From the NCBI GenBank assembly GCA_964534905.1, contig CAZHPZ010000036.1, forward strand, positions 1 to 12,618: DNA of 12,618 nt. Reading direction: 5' to 3'. A model generated the notes under the pieces. That model was not told where the DNA came from. It did no database searches and saw only the letters and a list, made by a program, of their open reading frames with translations. Origin of the DNA: RGIG4608 sp964534905 (GTDB lineage Bacteria; Bacillota; Clostridia; Oscillospirales; CAG-272). Numbering within the stretch: position 1 is the first letter of the stretch; each line of letters begins with the position of its first letter. The position numbers and the translations under genes were made by a program. Shown here piece after piece: positions 1-7,901 of this stretch.

Positions 1-43
1 AATTGTAAAACTATGCGAAACAGCATTATGGAGGTATAATATT

Positions 44-604
44 ATGATTATGGCTGGCGATTTTAGAAACGGCGTAACCTTTGATATGGGTGACGGCACG
101 GTTTGGCAGGTTGTCGAATTTCAGCACGTTAAACCCGGTAAGGGCGCTGCTTTCGTCAGAACAAAAATGAAGAACGTTATCACCGGCGGCGTTGTTGAAA
201 GATCCTTCAACCCCACCGATAAGTTTGAGAACGCTCACATCGACAGAAAGGATATGCAGTATTCCTACACAGACGGCGATCTTTACTACTTTATGGATAT
301 GGAAACGTTTGATATGCTCCCCCTTAACAAGGAGAAGCTCGGCGACAATTTCAAGTTCGTTAAGGAAGAGATGATGGTTAAGATCATTTCCTACAAGGGC
401 AACGTATTCAGCGTTGAGCCTCCCACATTCGTAGAGCTCACCGTTACACAGACAGACCCCGGATTTGCAGGCAACACCGCTACCAACACTCTTAAGCCCG
501 CTACACTCGAAACAGGCGCGGTAATCAAGGTTCCGCTCTTCATCAACGAGGGTGAGGTTCTTAAGATCGATACAAGAACCGGAGAATATCTCTCCCGCGC
601 GTAA
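44..604 (+). CDS. efp: Elongation factor P
   Basis: Translation factor that binds the ribosome between the P and E sites and rescues stalling at consecutive prolines. The 186-residue product has the usual family length and starts MIMAGDFRNG, very close to the standard EF-P N-terminus. The KOW-like N-terminal domain holds the modification-loop motif PGKG at residues 31-34 (Lys33 at the tip), followed by the FVRTKMKN segment. The C-terminal OB domain ends with GEVLKIDTRTGEYLSRA, the family signature. GGAGGT at 30-35 lies 8 nt before the ATG at 44; a second ATG at 50 is possible but less well spaced. Whether Lys33 is modified cannot be told, and no modification enzyme is in the window. It is the first gene of a likely two-gene unit with the CD1247-like gene 48 bp downstream. 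Confidence 0.97.
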   Translation: MIMAGDFRNGVTFDMGDGTVWQVVEFQHVKPGKGAAFVRTKMKNVITGGVVERSFNPTDKFENAHIDRKDMQYSYTDGDLYYFMDMETFDMLPLNKEKLGDNFKFVKEEMMVKIISYKGNVFSVEPPTFVELTVTQTDPGFAGNTATNTLKPATLETGAVIKVPLFINEGEVLKIDTRTGEYLSRA

Positions 605-652
605 TTGACCGCAAATAAATTTTTTATAGCCATTTGGCGAAAGGAGTAAATT

Positions 653-1129
653 ATGACACTTTACGAAAAGGCTGCTTATCTGCGCGGACTTGCCGACGGA
701 GTCGATTTCGATAAGACGACACCCGAGGGAAAGATACTTAACGCGCTTCTCGATCTTGTTTCCGAGATCTCGGATGAGGTTGAGGCAATAAACGACGATC
801 TTTGCGATCTTCAGGAATACGTTGAGGAGCTTGACGACGATCTTGCGGACGTTGAGGACTTCCTTGACGAGGAATGCGACGGCGATTGCGAAAACTGCGA
901 TTGCGAGGGCGACTGCGACGAATGCGAATTCGGCGACGACGATTGCGATTGCGACTGCGATTGCGACGACTCCTATTTTGAGGTAGAATGCCCCTCCTGC
1001 GGAGAAACGGTATGCTTCGACGAGACGATCGATCCCGAAAATCTCGCCTGCCCCGCTTGCGGAGAAAAGTTCTCTTGCGAATTTGTTGACGATCTCGATG
1101 ATATCGAAGAGGACGAGGACGCAGAATAA
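653..1129 (+). CDS. CD1247-type acidic protein with Cys/Asp tract and zinc ribbon
   Basis: 158-residue, very acidic cytosolic protein. Residues 1-70 (MTLYEKAAYLRGLADGVDF onward) match what I know of the CD1247 N-terminal domain found in Clostridia, commonly near efp, and look like a helical coiled coil with heptad-like Leu/Val spacing. Residues 74-106 form a low-complexity tract with ten Cys alternating with Asp, Glu or Gly, ending in a DCDCDCDCDD run. A C-terminal zinc ribbon follows, with CPSCG at 113-117 and CPACG at 133-137, then an Asp/Glu tail. AAAGGAG precedes the ATG at 653. No terminator separates it from efp, while a strong one follows at 1172. Function is unknown; a regulatory or metal-binding role is only a guess from the zinc ribbon and Cys tract. 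Confidence 0.85.
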   Translation: MTLYEKAAYLRGLADGVDFDKTTPEGKILNALLDLVSEISDEVEAINDDLCDLQEYVEELDDDLADVEDFLDEECDGDCENCDCEGDCDECEFGDDDCDCDCDCDDSYFEVECPSCGETVCFDETIDPENLACPACGEKFSCEFVDDLDDIEEDEDAE

Positions 1130-1171
1130 TATTTGCCGCAAAGCAAAGGTTAAATTTTCAATTTAAGCAAC

Positions 1172-1213
1172 ATCGGAGAGATCTTTGCGGATTTCTCCGA
1201 TTTTTGCTTTTTT
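1172..1213 (+). terminator. Intrinsic terminator of the efp unit
   Basis: Arms 1172-1183 and 1190-1201 form a 12-bp stem (ATCGGAGA pairs with TCTCCGAT, then a G-U and three more pairs) around the loop TTTGCG. A T-rich tail, TTTTGCTTTTTT, follows at 1202-1213. It ends the efp/CD1247-like transcript before the phosphodiesterase gene. Confidence 0.9.
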
Positions 1214-1258
1214 GAGCAAAAAGACTAAAAACCGCTTTTTAAGGATACAATATAAAAT

Positions 1259-1819
1259 ATGAAAATTATGTTTGCCTCCGATATACACGGAGACCTTGAA
1301 TGTGCAAGGGCAGCACTGGACGCATACAGGCGCGAGGGGGCGGAAAAGCTCGTGCTTCTCGGAGACCTGCTCTATTTCGGACCGAGAAACACAATTCTCC
1401 CGACATACGACCCCAAGGGAGTTATCGCACTTCTCAACGGAATAAAGAACGAGCTGCTCTGCGTGCGCGGAAACTGCGACGCCGAGGTCGATCAGATGGT
1501 GCTCGATTTTCCGATGATGGCGGAATACGCCTATCTCTGCGTCGACGGCCACCGAATGCTGCTCACGCACGGACATAAATTAAATAAAGAAAACGCACCG
1601 CTCACAGACGGTGAAATACTCGTGCACGGTCACACGCACGTTTTATGTATAGAAGAGCTCGGAGCGGGAAAGCTATATGTAAACCCCGGCTCCACAACCT
1701 ATCCAAAGGAAAACAATCCGCGCTCGTATATGATATACGAGAACGATACCCTCTCCATAAAGGAGCTTTACGGCGGAGAGGTAATAAAGCAAATAGATCT
1801 GAGTAAAAGAAAGGACTGA
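1259..1819 (+). CDS. YfcE/MJ0936-type metallophosphodiesterase
   Basis: Calcineurin-like phosphoesterase of the YfcE/YsnB group (186 residues, normal length), probably hydrolysing phosphodiester bonds with a two-metal centre; the physiological substrate is unknown for most members. All metal-site motifs are present: SDIHG with Asp8 and His10, GDLLYFG with Asp36, GNCD with Asn72, THGH with His104, and HGHTH at 123-127. NPGS (within YVNPGSTT) follows, as is typical. It is first in a tight unit: its stop lies 4 bp before the thioredoxin start. The ribosome binding site is poor (AAGGA about 13 nt upstream of the ATG at 1259). The next ATG (residue 4) would cut into the first beta strand, so 1259 is kept. 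Confidence 0.92.
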   Translation: MKIMFASDIHGDLECARAALDAYRREGAEKLVLLGDLLYFGPRNTILPTYDPKGVIALLNGIKNELLCVRGNCDAEVDQMVLDFPMMAEYAYLCVDGHRMLLTHGHKLNKENAPLTDGEILVHGHTHVLCIEELGAGKLYVNPGSTTYPKENNPRSYMIYENDTLSIKELYGGEVIKQIDLSKRKD

Positions 1820-1823
1820 AAAT

Positions 1824-2129
1824 ATGGCACGTATTATTGCAACAACAGAAGAATTCGACGCCGCTCTTGCGGAAAACAAAACACTCCTCGTTGACTTTTT
1901 CGCAACGTGGTGCGGTCCCTGCAAAATGTTCGCTCCCACATTCGACGAATTTGCGGGTGAGCACGGAGAGGTCGAATGCATCAAGGTCGACGTCGACCAA
2001 AACGGCGAGATCGCCAAAAGATACGGAATTATGAGCATTCCCACACTCATTCTCTTCAAGGAGGGCGCAGAGGTAAAGAAAAATGTCGGAACGCTCGATT
2101 ACGAGGAGCTTGAGGACTTCGCTCTTTAA
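1824..2129 (+). CDS. trxA: Thioredoxin
   Basis: Small cytosolic dithiol-disulfide reductant of 101 residues, close to the standard length. The active site WCGPC is at residues 29-33, in the context VDFFATWCGPCK, and the cis-proline is Pro73 in the loop MSIPTLILF. The buried Asp (Asp24 in LLVDFF) is also conserved. AAAGGA lies 8 nt before the ATG. It follows the phosphodiesterase by 4 bp and precedes the membrane-anchored protein by 23 bp, so the three are probably co-transcribed. No thioredoxin reductase is nearby. The trxA symbol is used for the family; the genome may hold paralogues. Confidence 0.95.
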   Translation: MARIIATTEEFDAALAENKTLLVDFFATWCGPCKMFAPTFDEFAGEHGEVECIKVDVDQNGEIAKRYGIMSIPTLILFKEGAEVKKNVGTLDYEELEDFAL

Positions 2130-2152
2130 TTAAAAAATCGGAGGATTTAAAA

Positions 2153-3187
2153 ATGGCTGAATTATTAAGAGGCATTGCGATATTTCTCGCAATAGTTATC
2201 GTATTTCTTCTTGTAGCCGTCCTCGGCTTCAAGCTTTTCGACTACATACGCGCAGCGGAATTCTATAACAATTCCGAGGTGGTGTTCAAGACCCCCGGCG
2301 TAAACGATTCAAACTTCGTTCCGCAGGGTATGACCTACATCGCCGAAACAAAGACATTCCTCGTAACGGGATATATGAGCGACGGTGACGCCGCACGTGT
2401 TTACGTGGTAAAGGACAACGGCGACACAACCTACACCGAGCTCTATAATGCGGACGGAACGAAATATACCGACCACACAGGCGGTATCGAATATTTCGAT
2501 AATTACGTTTATATCACGGGTGAGGATTCACACGGACTCGATGTGTTCCCCGCCGAGGACATTCTTTCCGGTAAGAGCGGAGCTTCTCAGCTCGGCACGG
2601 TTAAAACGCTTAACTCCCCCGCGCATTGCTATATCTACGGCGATTATATCATCACCGGTGCGTTCCACAAGGACGAGAGCGCTTACATCACTCCCGAGCA
2701 TGAAAGATATACAACGCCAAACGGATATGAAAACACATGTATGATGACCGTGTTCAAGCTCGATTCCGACAGCGAATTCGGTATAGACGCAAGTCCCGTT
2801 GCACTCATCTCCGCAAGAGAGATGGTACAGGGTATCTGCATAACTCCCGAAGGACAGATGGTAATCTCAACCTCCTGGGGCTTCAACCCCTCAAAGCTCT
2901 ACTTCTATGATCTCTCCGAGGTATCTAAAGTAGATATGTATAATTATACGGGCGAGATTGAAGTAAACGGAGGAAAGGAAAGCTTTTCCTATACGCTTCC
3001 CCTCTACGTGCTCGACGATAATAACGATAAATGCCTCGTCGACGTCGTAACCGCACCTCCCATGAGCGAGGAGCTCGTCTGCCTCGACGGTAAAATCGTC
3101 GTCAACTGCGAATCCGCTTGCAATAAGTACATCTTCGGTAAAATCACTACCGGCTTCGGCATCTACGGATATAATTATAATAAGTAA
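2153..3187 (+). CDS. Membrane-anchored protein, possibly beta-propeller
   Basis: 344-residue protein that I do not recognise. Residues 5-27 form one hydrophobic helix and few positive charges precede it, so it is either an uncleaved signal anchor or a signal peptide. The remainder appears extracytoplasmic and is rich in beta-strand patterns and Gly/Asp/Tyr turns, such as FVPQGMTYI, FLVTGYMSDGDAARVYVV, NYVYITGEDSHGLDVF and MVQGICITPEGQMVISTS. Their spacing resembles a six- or seven-bladed propeller, but I cannot confirm a named family. GGAGG at about 2141 gives good spacing to the ATG. It ends the phosphodiesterase-thioredoxin unit and is followed within 3 bp by the terminator hairpin. A role in sensing or in holding a ligand outside the cell is speculation. 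Confidence 0.8.
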   Translation: MAELLRGIAIFLAIVIVFLLVAVLGFKLFDYIRAAEFYNNSEVVFKTPGVNDSNFVPQGMTYIAETKTFLVTGYMSDGDAARVYVVKDNGDTTYTELYNADGTKYTDHTGGIEYFDNYVYITGEDSHGLDVFPAEDILSGKSGASQLGTVKTLNSPAHCYIYGDYIITGAFHKDESAYITPEHERYTTPNGYENTCMMTVFKLDSDSEFGIDASPVALISAREMVQGICITPEGQMVISTSWGFNPSKLYFYDLSEVSKVDMYNYTGEIEVNGGKESFSYTLPLYVLDDNNDKCLVDVVTAPPMSEELVCLDGKIVVNCESACNKYIFGKITTGFGIYGYNYNK

Positions 3188-3189
3188 AC

Positions 3190-3228
3190 AACAATCCCCC
3201 ATGGGTGTTCTACCCTTGGGGGATTGTT
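3190..3228. terminator. Bidirectional terminator between convergent genes
   Basis: Perfect 12-bp arms AACAATCCCCCA (3190-3201) and TGGGGGATTGTT (3217-3228), with an inner GGGT/ACCC extension after one mismatch and a 5-nt loop. It lies 2 bp after the stop of the membrane-anchored protein (+) and 52 bp past the end of the Veg-like gene (-). Tails on both sides are T-containing but not long uninterrupted T runs. Confidence 0.85.
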
Positions 3229-3280
3229 ATGAAATTTATTAATAGGCTTTTATATTAACTTTTTTCACAATCGGCGGATT

Positions 3281-3535
3281 TTATACGACCGCTTTTTTCA
3301 TTTCTCTGATTTCGATCTTGCCGATAAAGACGTCGGTATACTGGACGGTATATGCTCCGTTAACTGTTTTGTCGGGAATTTCTATTCTGAAAAAGTTTTT
3401 ATAGACACCTGTAATGATAACGGGCGAATTCTCCACCTTAAGCTTCGGCTTTTTCGAATTTATATCAATGTGTATACTCTCTCCGCTCTCATACAGGCGC
3501 AAGATCTCCGCCTTTATCTCCTCTATACTTTTCAT
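3281..3535 (-). CDS. Small Veg-like protein
   Basis: 84-residue protein. The pattern is an N-terminal helix (MKSIEEIKAEILRLYESG), short beta strands, then G-x-Y-x-x-x-F-x-I (GVYKNFFRIEI) and YTVQYTDVFIGKIEI at the end. This resembles the Veg family (DUF1021), whose members are about 80-90 residues, adopt a small SH3-like fold and end in a Y-x-D-V-x-x-x-x-V/I strand. The canonical Veg GRR motif is absent (KKPKLK instead), so this may be a divergent paralogue. A ribosome binding site AGGTGGAG lies just before the ATG at 3535, and a strong promoter sits at 3565-3594. It lies downstream of spoIIE on the same strand with 106 bp between them. Role in this organism is unknown. Confidence 0.7.
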   Translation of the reverse strand: MKSIEEIKAEILRLYESGESIHIDINSKKPKLKVENSPVIITGVYKNFFRIEIPDKTVNGAYTVQYTDVFIGKIEIREMKKAVV

Positions 3536-3564
3536 ACTCCACCTGCCGTTTTTTCTTCATTATT

Positions 3565-3594
3565 ATTATATCACAAGAGCACTCGCCTTTTCAA
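3565..3594 (-). promoter_or_regulatory. Sigma-A type promoter for the Veg-like gene
   Basis: On the minus strand, TTGAAA (3594-3589) and TATAAT (3570-3565) are 18 bp apart, with an extended -10 TGA just before TATAAT. The predicted start is near 3558, about 22 nt before the ATG at 3535. This gives the small gene its own promoter, independent of spoIIE. Confidence 0.7.
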
Positions 3595-3641
3595 AGGTGA
3601 TTTTCACCAAAAATATGTGCCCCCATTTTAGTTAAATCATC

Positions 3642-6107
3642 TCACCAATCACGCATTTCCCGTCTTATTCTGAGTGCAACGACCGAGATATCGTCCGCGG
3701 CAGTTTTATTCTCCGAGCGTTCCGCTTGCGTCTCTCTCATTATTCTGTCGCAGATTTTTGACGGCGGCTCATCCGCCACGCCCTCTCTTGAAAGAAGCTC
3801 GCAAATACGTTCACATCCGTCGCCGTCGTCGGTCGCGCCGTCGCTCATCATAACGAGCACATCCCCGTCCTCGCACGAAAGCTCTATTTGTCGAGCGTCG
3901 ATCGCACGCAATATTCCGATGGGAAAGCAAGCTGCGGAAAGCTTGAATACGTTTCCACGTCTGAGAACGAGCGTGGGTGCGGCTCCGCTTTTCACAAAGC
4001 GTGCCTCTCCCGTATGCAAATCAAGCTGCATAAGGTCGACGGTTGCGGAGCATTCCGCCTCGCTATCGCTTCCCTTTGCTCTCAGGACGCTGTTGAGCAT
4101 ACGGAGCGACGTTTCCATTCCGTTTCCCGCAGTGAGCATATTTTTCAGAAATACTCCGCACATCTCGCTCGCAAGTGCCGCCTCTCTTCCCGTTCCCATT
4201 CCGTCACTTATAAGCGCATACATATATCCGTCCTTATTTTCGAATATGCTTACCGTATCACCGCATATTTTTTCTCCGTCGGACGACGCCGTGCAAAACG
4301 CACTCTCTGCGGAGAACGTGCATTTAGATTCTATCTGCATATTCACGCACCCCGAGGAAAGCTGAAACTGCGGCTCGGTAAGTGTTCTGTGCGTTATCTC
4401 CTCAAGCCGTCTCTTCAGCACCCCGACGTCCCCCGCCTTATCGGACAGATCCAGTCCGTGTGCAAGAATTCTCAGCTTGCGCTTTCCTATAACGACTACG
4501 CCGTGCTCTCCGTAGCCCTCGTCCGCAATAGCCCTCGCTATACGCTTGGCAAGCGCCGGATCGCTTTTAAGCTCCTCCTCATTCTCGGCAATAGCGTCGT
4601 TAAGTATTCTCGATACGGCATCGTAATCAAGTGCGAATATTTCGGTCTTTTCGTTTTTCAGCGCTCTTTTTGTCTCAATCGCACATTCGCGGTTTATTCC
4701 GCTCACTATCTCCGCGCACCTGTTGCATCGCAGTTTGAAGCTCTCCGGCAGCTTTTTTTCATCGGCAACGCCGGAACGATAGAGCTGCACGGTCAGCTTT
4801 TTCGTGGCGTCAAGCGTGGAGCCGTATTCCGCACCGTAGCAAAGCTCGCACATCTCGCACGAGGCGCAGACGCGCTCGAATCCGCTCTCGCATATATTGC
4901 GCAGATCAAGCATTGAGGGGCGCTTGAGCTTGCTTGAAAGGTTATAAAATATCTCCGAAAGAGAGGCAAACGAATCGGATATTGTGCGCAATCTCTCCTC
5001 CTGTATGCTGAGACGGTGCTGTGCCGCCAAGCCCACCGCATCTGCCGATACATCGGACACCGCTTCACGTCTGTGTGCCGAGAAAAAGGATTTCAAATCC
5101 TCACCGAGATTTATCTTTTCGGCGGTAAAGAAAAGCATAGAGGCACAAAGCAACGATGGGAGCTCGACTCCGAGCGCTCCGACTCCGCCTATATATATAC
5201 TCCACGCAAGCCCCGTCACGCACGATGCGACCGCCGCTCCGAATTGTGAAAGCTTGTGCATTGCCGAATATGCGATAGAGCAGAATGCAAGCAGGGGTGC
5301 GTGTGAGGGAGATATGCAAACGCCGAGAGCAAGGCCGCACACGACTCCGCGAAGTATCCCTCTCTTTCCCGCCGCAAGCGTCAAAAGAAGACCGACGAAC
5401 ACGGAAACGGACGCACCCGAGACATAAACGGAATTCAACGAATAGACGAATGCACAGGCAAGGCAGAGTGACGAAAGCTGCGCCGTCCTCTCCTGTCTCG
5501 GTGTGAGCGAAAACGCTTCTCCCTCACGCATTCTCCTATCACTCACAATAAAATTAGGTGCAAGCACAAGTGTGGCGGCGGGTGCGACAATGAGCGAAAA
5601 AATCGCCGCAAACAGGTCGTAAAACCTGAATCCCCCGATTATTATTCTCACCGTGCCCACCGCAAATGCTCCGATCGCCGCGCTGTTCATACGAAGATAC
5701 GCATGCTCGGAGAACACGCCCGCCAGTGCTCTCGGCAACGGTTCACGTTTCCCTGCCGTACCCAATGTCCCTCTCTGAGACGAATCTATAAAAAGTCGGG
5801 CAAGCATTCGCACGCCTATTGCGCAAAGATACCCTATCAAGCTCGGCAAAGCAGAGGTGTGAGAGGCTATCGCCGAAAGCGAGGCCCCGAGCAAAACCGC
5901 AGGCGTTTGTCTGCCGCAGGCGCACAAAAGCGCCATTCCAAGCGGGTAAGTTTCAAAGAGCATACCCTTTCCCGATAGTGCAAAGCCCAAAAAGCCGTAA
6001 AGCATAGCAAGCGCTCCCTCCGCGGCTATCTCCCTTTTTGACATTCCGCACAAAAGCCCCTTGCGATATATGTGTGCGGCGCCGTTTTTCGTACTCGATC
6101 TTTCCAT
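3642..6107 (-). CDS. spoIIE: Stage II sporulation protein E, PP2C phosphatase
   Basis: Membrane-bound serine phosphatase that sits at the polar septum, dephosphorylates SpoIIAA and so releases sigma-F in the forespore. The product is 821 residues (B. subtilis SpoIIE is 827). The first third is a polytopic membrane region with many hydrophobic helices. A central regulatory region follows, including a Cys cluster (VCASCEMCELCYG). The C-terminal PP2C domain carries SDGMGTG with Asp635, MSDGATDD with Asp756 and ADDISVV with Asp805/806, the metal-binding acidic residues. The frame stays open 54 codons further upstream, but that part lacks a ribosome binding site and is not SpoIIE-like. AAGGAG at 6115-6120 fixes the start at 6107. 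spoIIE is usually Spo0A-controlled; I could not identify a convincing 0A box. Confidence 0.96.
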   Translation of the reverse strand: MERSSTKNGAAHIYRKGLLCGMSKREIAAEGALAMLYGFLGFALSGKGMLFETYPLGMALLCACGRQTPAVLLGASLSAIASHTSALPSLIGYLCAIGVRMLARLFIDSSQRGTLGTAGKREPLPRALAGVFSEHAYLRMNSAAIGAFAVGTVRIIIGGFRFYDLFAAIFSLIVAPAATLVLAPNFIVSDRRMREGEAFSLTPRQERTAQLSSLCLACAFVYSLNSVYVSGASVSVFVGLLLTLAAGKRGILRGVVCGLALGVCISPSHAPLLAFCSIAYSAMHKLSQFGAAVASCVTGLAWSIYIGGVGALGVELPSLLCASMLFFTAEKINLGEDLKSFFSAHRREAVSDVSADAVGLAAQHRLSIQEERLRTISDSFASLSEIFYNLSSKLKRPSMLDLRNICESGFERVCASCEMCELCYGAEYGSTLDATKKLTVQLYRSGVADEKKLPESFKLRCNRCAEIVSGINRECAIETKRALKNEKTEIFALDYDAVSRILNDAIAENEEELKSDPALAKRIARAIADEGYGEHGVVVIGKRKLRILAHGLDLSDKAGDVGVLKRRLEEITHRTLTEPQFQLSSGCVNMQIESKCTFSAESAFCTASSDGEKICGDTVSIFENKDGYMYALISDGMGTGREAALASEMCGVFLKNMLTAGNGMETSLRMLNSVLRAKGSDSEAECSATVDLMQLDLHTGEARFVKSGAAPTLVLRRGNVFKLSAACFPIGILRAIDARQIELSCEDGDVLVMMSDGATDDGDGCERICELLSREGVADEPPSKICDRIMRETQAERSENKTAADDISVVALRIRREMRDW

Positions 6108-6114
6108 ATATATT

Positions 6115-6120
6115 CTCCTT
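6115..6120 (-). promoter_or_regulatory. Ribosome binding site deciding the spoIIE start
   Basis: Minus-strand AAGGAG lies 7 nt before the ATG at 6107. It excludes the longer in-frame reading that would begin at 6269, which has no comparable site. Confidence 0.85.
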
Positions 6121-6160
6121 TTTACTTCCTTACTTTTACCGTATAAGGAACAACTTCTCC

Positions 6161-6177
6161 GCACCGCCGATCGGTGC
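6161..6177 (-). repeat. Short hairpin in the spoIIE leader
   Basis: GCACCG and CGGTGC form a 6-bp perfect stem around a 5-nt loop, 54-70 bp upstream of the spoIIE ATG. It may lie in the untranslated leader or be an operator; no further evidence. Confidence 0.4.
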
Positions 6178-6276
6178 GCACGCTTCCCTTTCATAAATAT
6201 TACACCAAGCACTGCGAAAAATCGCTCGAAAACGGGCATATGAAAAAGATATTTTCGGCGTTTTTGCAAAAACCTA

Positions 6277-6305
6277 TTGCATAATTCTCAATTTAGTGTT
6301 AAAAT
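6277..6305 (+). promoter_or_regulatory. Candidate sigma-A promoter for the YwaF-like unit
   Basis: TTGCAT (6277-6282) and TAAAAT (6300-6305) are 17 bp apart, with a start expected near 6312 and a leader of about 45 nt. A TATAAT at 6306-6311 overlaps but has no matching -35. Confidence 0.45.
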
Positions 6306-6356
6306 TATAATGATTAATTGTCACTATATCTAAAACGCTCTTAAAGGAGATATAAA

Positions 6357-7874
6357 ATGAATTTTTTTGAGGTCATTTTAAGATTGCTGGACAGTAAAAT
6401 GGAAAAGCCACAGCTTTACGGTTGGTTCCATTTGCTCTGCATATTCCTTATGTTCGCGGCGGCGTTCGTCCTCTGCCTGCTTTGGAAAAAGGGAGTCATT
6501 AAGAACCCCCAGCGAGTTATTCTCGTAACCTCGATAATAGTTATAGCCTGCGAAATATGCAAGCAGCTGCACTGTAACTTCGAATATGAAAACGGGATCA
6601 CCCTTGATTTCAGCTGGCGTTCGTTCCCGTGGCAGTTCTGCTCAACTCCCATGTTCGTGGGGCTTCTTGCAGGTCTTACAAAGGGAAAGGTAAACAAGCA
6701 TCTCTCCGCATACCTCGCAACATATGCGTTCTTTGCCGGACTCGCGGTTATGTTCTATCCCTCGACCGTATTTTCTAAAACGATAAGCACGAACATTCAG
6801 ACAATGGTCTGCCACGGCTCTATGGTGACCGTTGCTATATTCCTTTACTACACCAAATACGTCGAGGCGGATTTTAAGACAACACTCTATGCTATGCCCG
6901 TCTTTGCGGTAAATATGGGAATTGCGATAACGCTCAATGAGCTCGCTCATCTCGTAGGCATCACGGAGAACTCCAAGTTTAATATGTTCTTCATCAGCCG
7001 CTATTTTGACAGTGAAATAATCGTACATAATCTTATACACGACGCACTCAGAGGCTCATTTTTAGGTTGGCTGTTCTCTACGATACTCTATTTCATAGGA
7101 TTCAGCGCGTGCGCATTCATAGTTTCTCTTATTCCGATAGGAATAAAGAAATTCCTCGAAACCGATTTTGAAGCTCTCTATGCCGAGAAAAACGCACTCC
7201 GCGAGAAGCGCAGACTCGCCAAGGAAGCCGAGATTGCTCAGATCGACGCCGAGATAGACGCGGCAGAGGCGGCCCGCCTTGAAAAGCTTCGAATCAAAAA
7301 AGAAAAGCGCGAAGCAAGGCTGGCAAAGAAAAAAGCCAAAAAGGAAAAGAAAAAGTTCGAAAAAGAGAAAAAGCGCCTTGAAAAGCTCGAAGAAGCAAAG
7401 CGCGAAAAGGAAGAGAAGAAAAAGCGCAAGAAGGAAGAAAAGAAACGCGCCGAAAAGAAGAAGAAGGAAAAGAAAAAAGCGGAGAAAAAACGCAAGAAAA
7501 AGAAAAAGAAACTCAAAAAGAAGGAAAAGAAGCTTAAAAAGAAAGAAAAGCGTGAAAAAGCTAAGCAAAAGCGCAAGGAAAAGAAAGAAAAGAAGCGTCT
7601 TAAGCTCGAAAAGAAAAAAGAAAAGCTCCGCTTAAAGCTCGACAAGAAAGCAAGACTCAAGGCAGAGCGTGAGGAACGTGCAAGACTCGCCGCAGAGCGC
7701 GAGGCACGAATTGCGGACGACGTTAAATTCTTCTTCGATATGGGATATACCGAGGAAGAGCTTAAGGACATCTATTCCGTAAGAAAGAACGAATTCAAGA
7801 TCTCCGACAAAAAGCTTGAAAAGGTTAAGAGCAAGCTTGAGGCGGAGGCTGAAAAGCAAGAGAAAAACAATTGA
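6357..7874 (+). CDS. YwaF/TMEM164-like membrane protein with Lys/Glu-rich tail
   Basis: 505-residue protein. Residues 1 to about 265 form a polytopic membrane domain of about six or seven helices, with motifs such as GWFHLLCIFLM, WRSFPWQFCSTPMFVGLLAGL, FYPSTVFS and CHGSMVTVAIFLYYTKYVE. These resemble the YwaF (TIGR02206)/TMEM164 family of unknown function. From about residue 270 the chain becomes a long charged helix. Residues 311-434 are almost entirely Lys, Glu and Arg, with repeated KKEKKK-type units. The last 60 residues (VKFFFDMGYTEEELKDIY onward) return to normal composition and look like a small helical, UBA-like segment. Family members I know lack such a tail. AAAGGAGA lies 6 nt before the ATG. 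The DUF308 gene follows after 27 bp. Confidence 0.8.
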   Translation: MNFFEVILRLLDSKMEKPQLYGWFHLLCIFLMFAAAFVLCLLWKKGVIKNPQRVILVTSIIVIACEICKQLHCNFEYENGITLDFSWRSFPWQFCSTPMFVGLLAGLTKGKVNKHLSAYLATYAFFAGLAVMFYPSTVFSKTISTNIQTMVCHGSMVTVAIFLYYTKYVEADFKTTLYAMPVFAVNMGIAITLNELAHLVGITENSKFNMFFISRYFDSEIIVHNLIHDALRGSFLGWLFSTILYFIGFSACAFIVSLIPIGIKKFLETDFEALYAEKNALREKRRLAKEAEIAQIDAEIDAAEAARLEKLRIKKEKREARLAKKKAKKEKKKFEKEKKRLEKLEEAKREKEEKKKRKKEEKKRAEKKKKEKKKAEKKRKKKKKKLKKKEKKLKKKEKREKAKQKRKEKKEKKRLKLEKKKEKLRLKLDKKARLKAEREERARLAAEREARIADDVKFFFDMGYTEEELKDIYSVRKNEFKISDKKLEKVKSKLEAEAEKQEKNN

Positions 7875-7901
7875 GAAGAACAGCTTCTCGGAGGAACATT
7901 T

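Noticed and set aside
26..1141. Long open frame on the minus strand (371 codons) across efp and the CD1247-like gene
   Set aside because: Both plus-strand genes are clear. The antisense frame has no ribosome binding site or family pattern and results from the codon bias of the acidic gene.
3888..5506. Long plus-strand frames antisense to spoIIE
   Set aside because: Shadows of a gene with clear PP2C motifs; Arg/Ser-rich products without start signals.
6108..6269. 54-codon N-terminal extension of spoIIE
   Set aside because: No ribosome binding site, a composition unlike SpoIIE, and a strong AAGGAG exactly placed for the ATG at 6107.
7062..7771. Minus-strand open frames opposite the Lys-rich tail, giving Phe/Leu/Ser-rich products that look like membrane proteins
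   Set aside because: They mirror the AAG/AAA/GAA codons of the tail. The plus strand has the ribosome binding site and a recognisable N-terminal domain.
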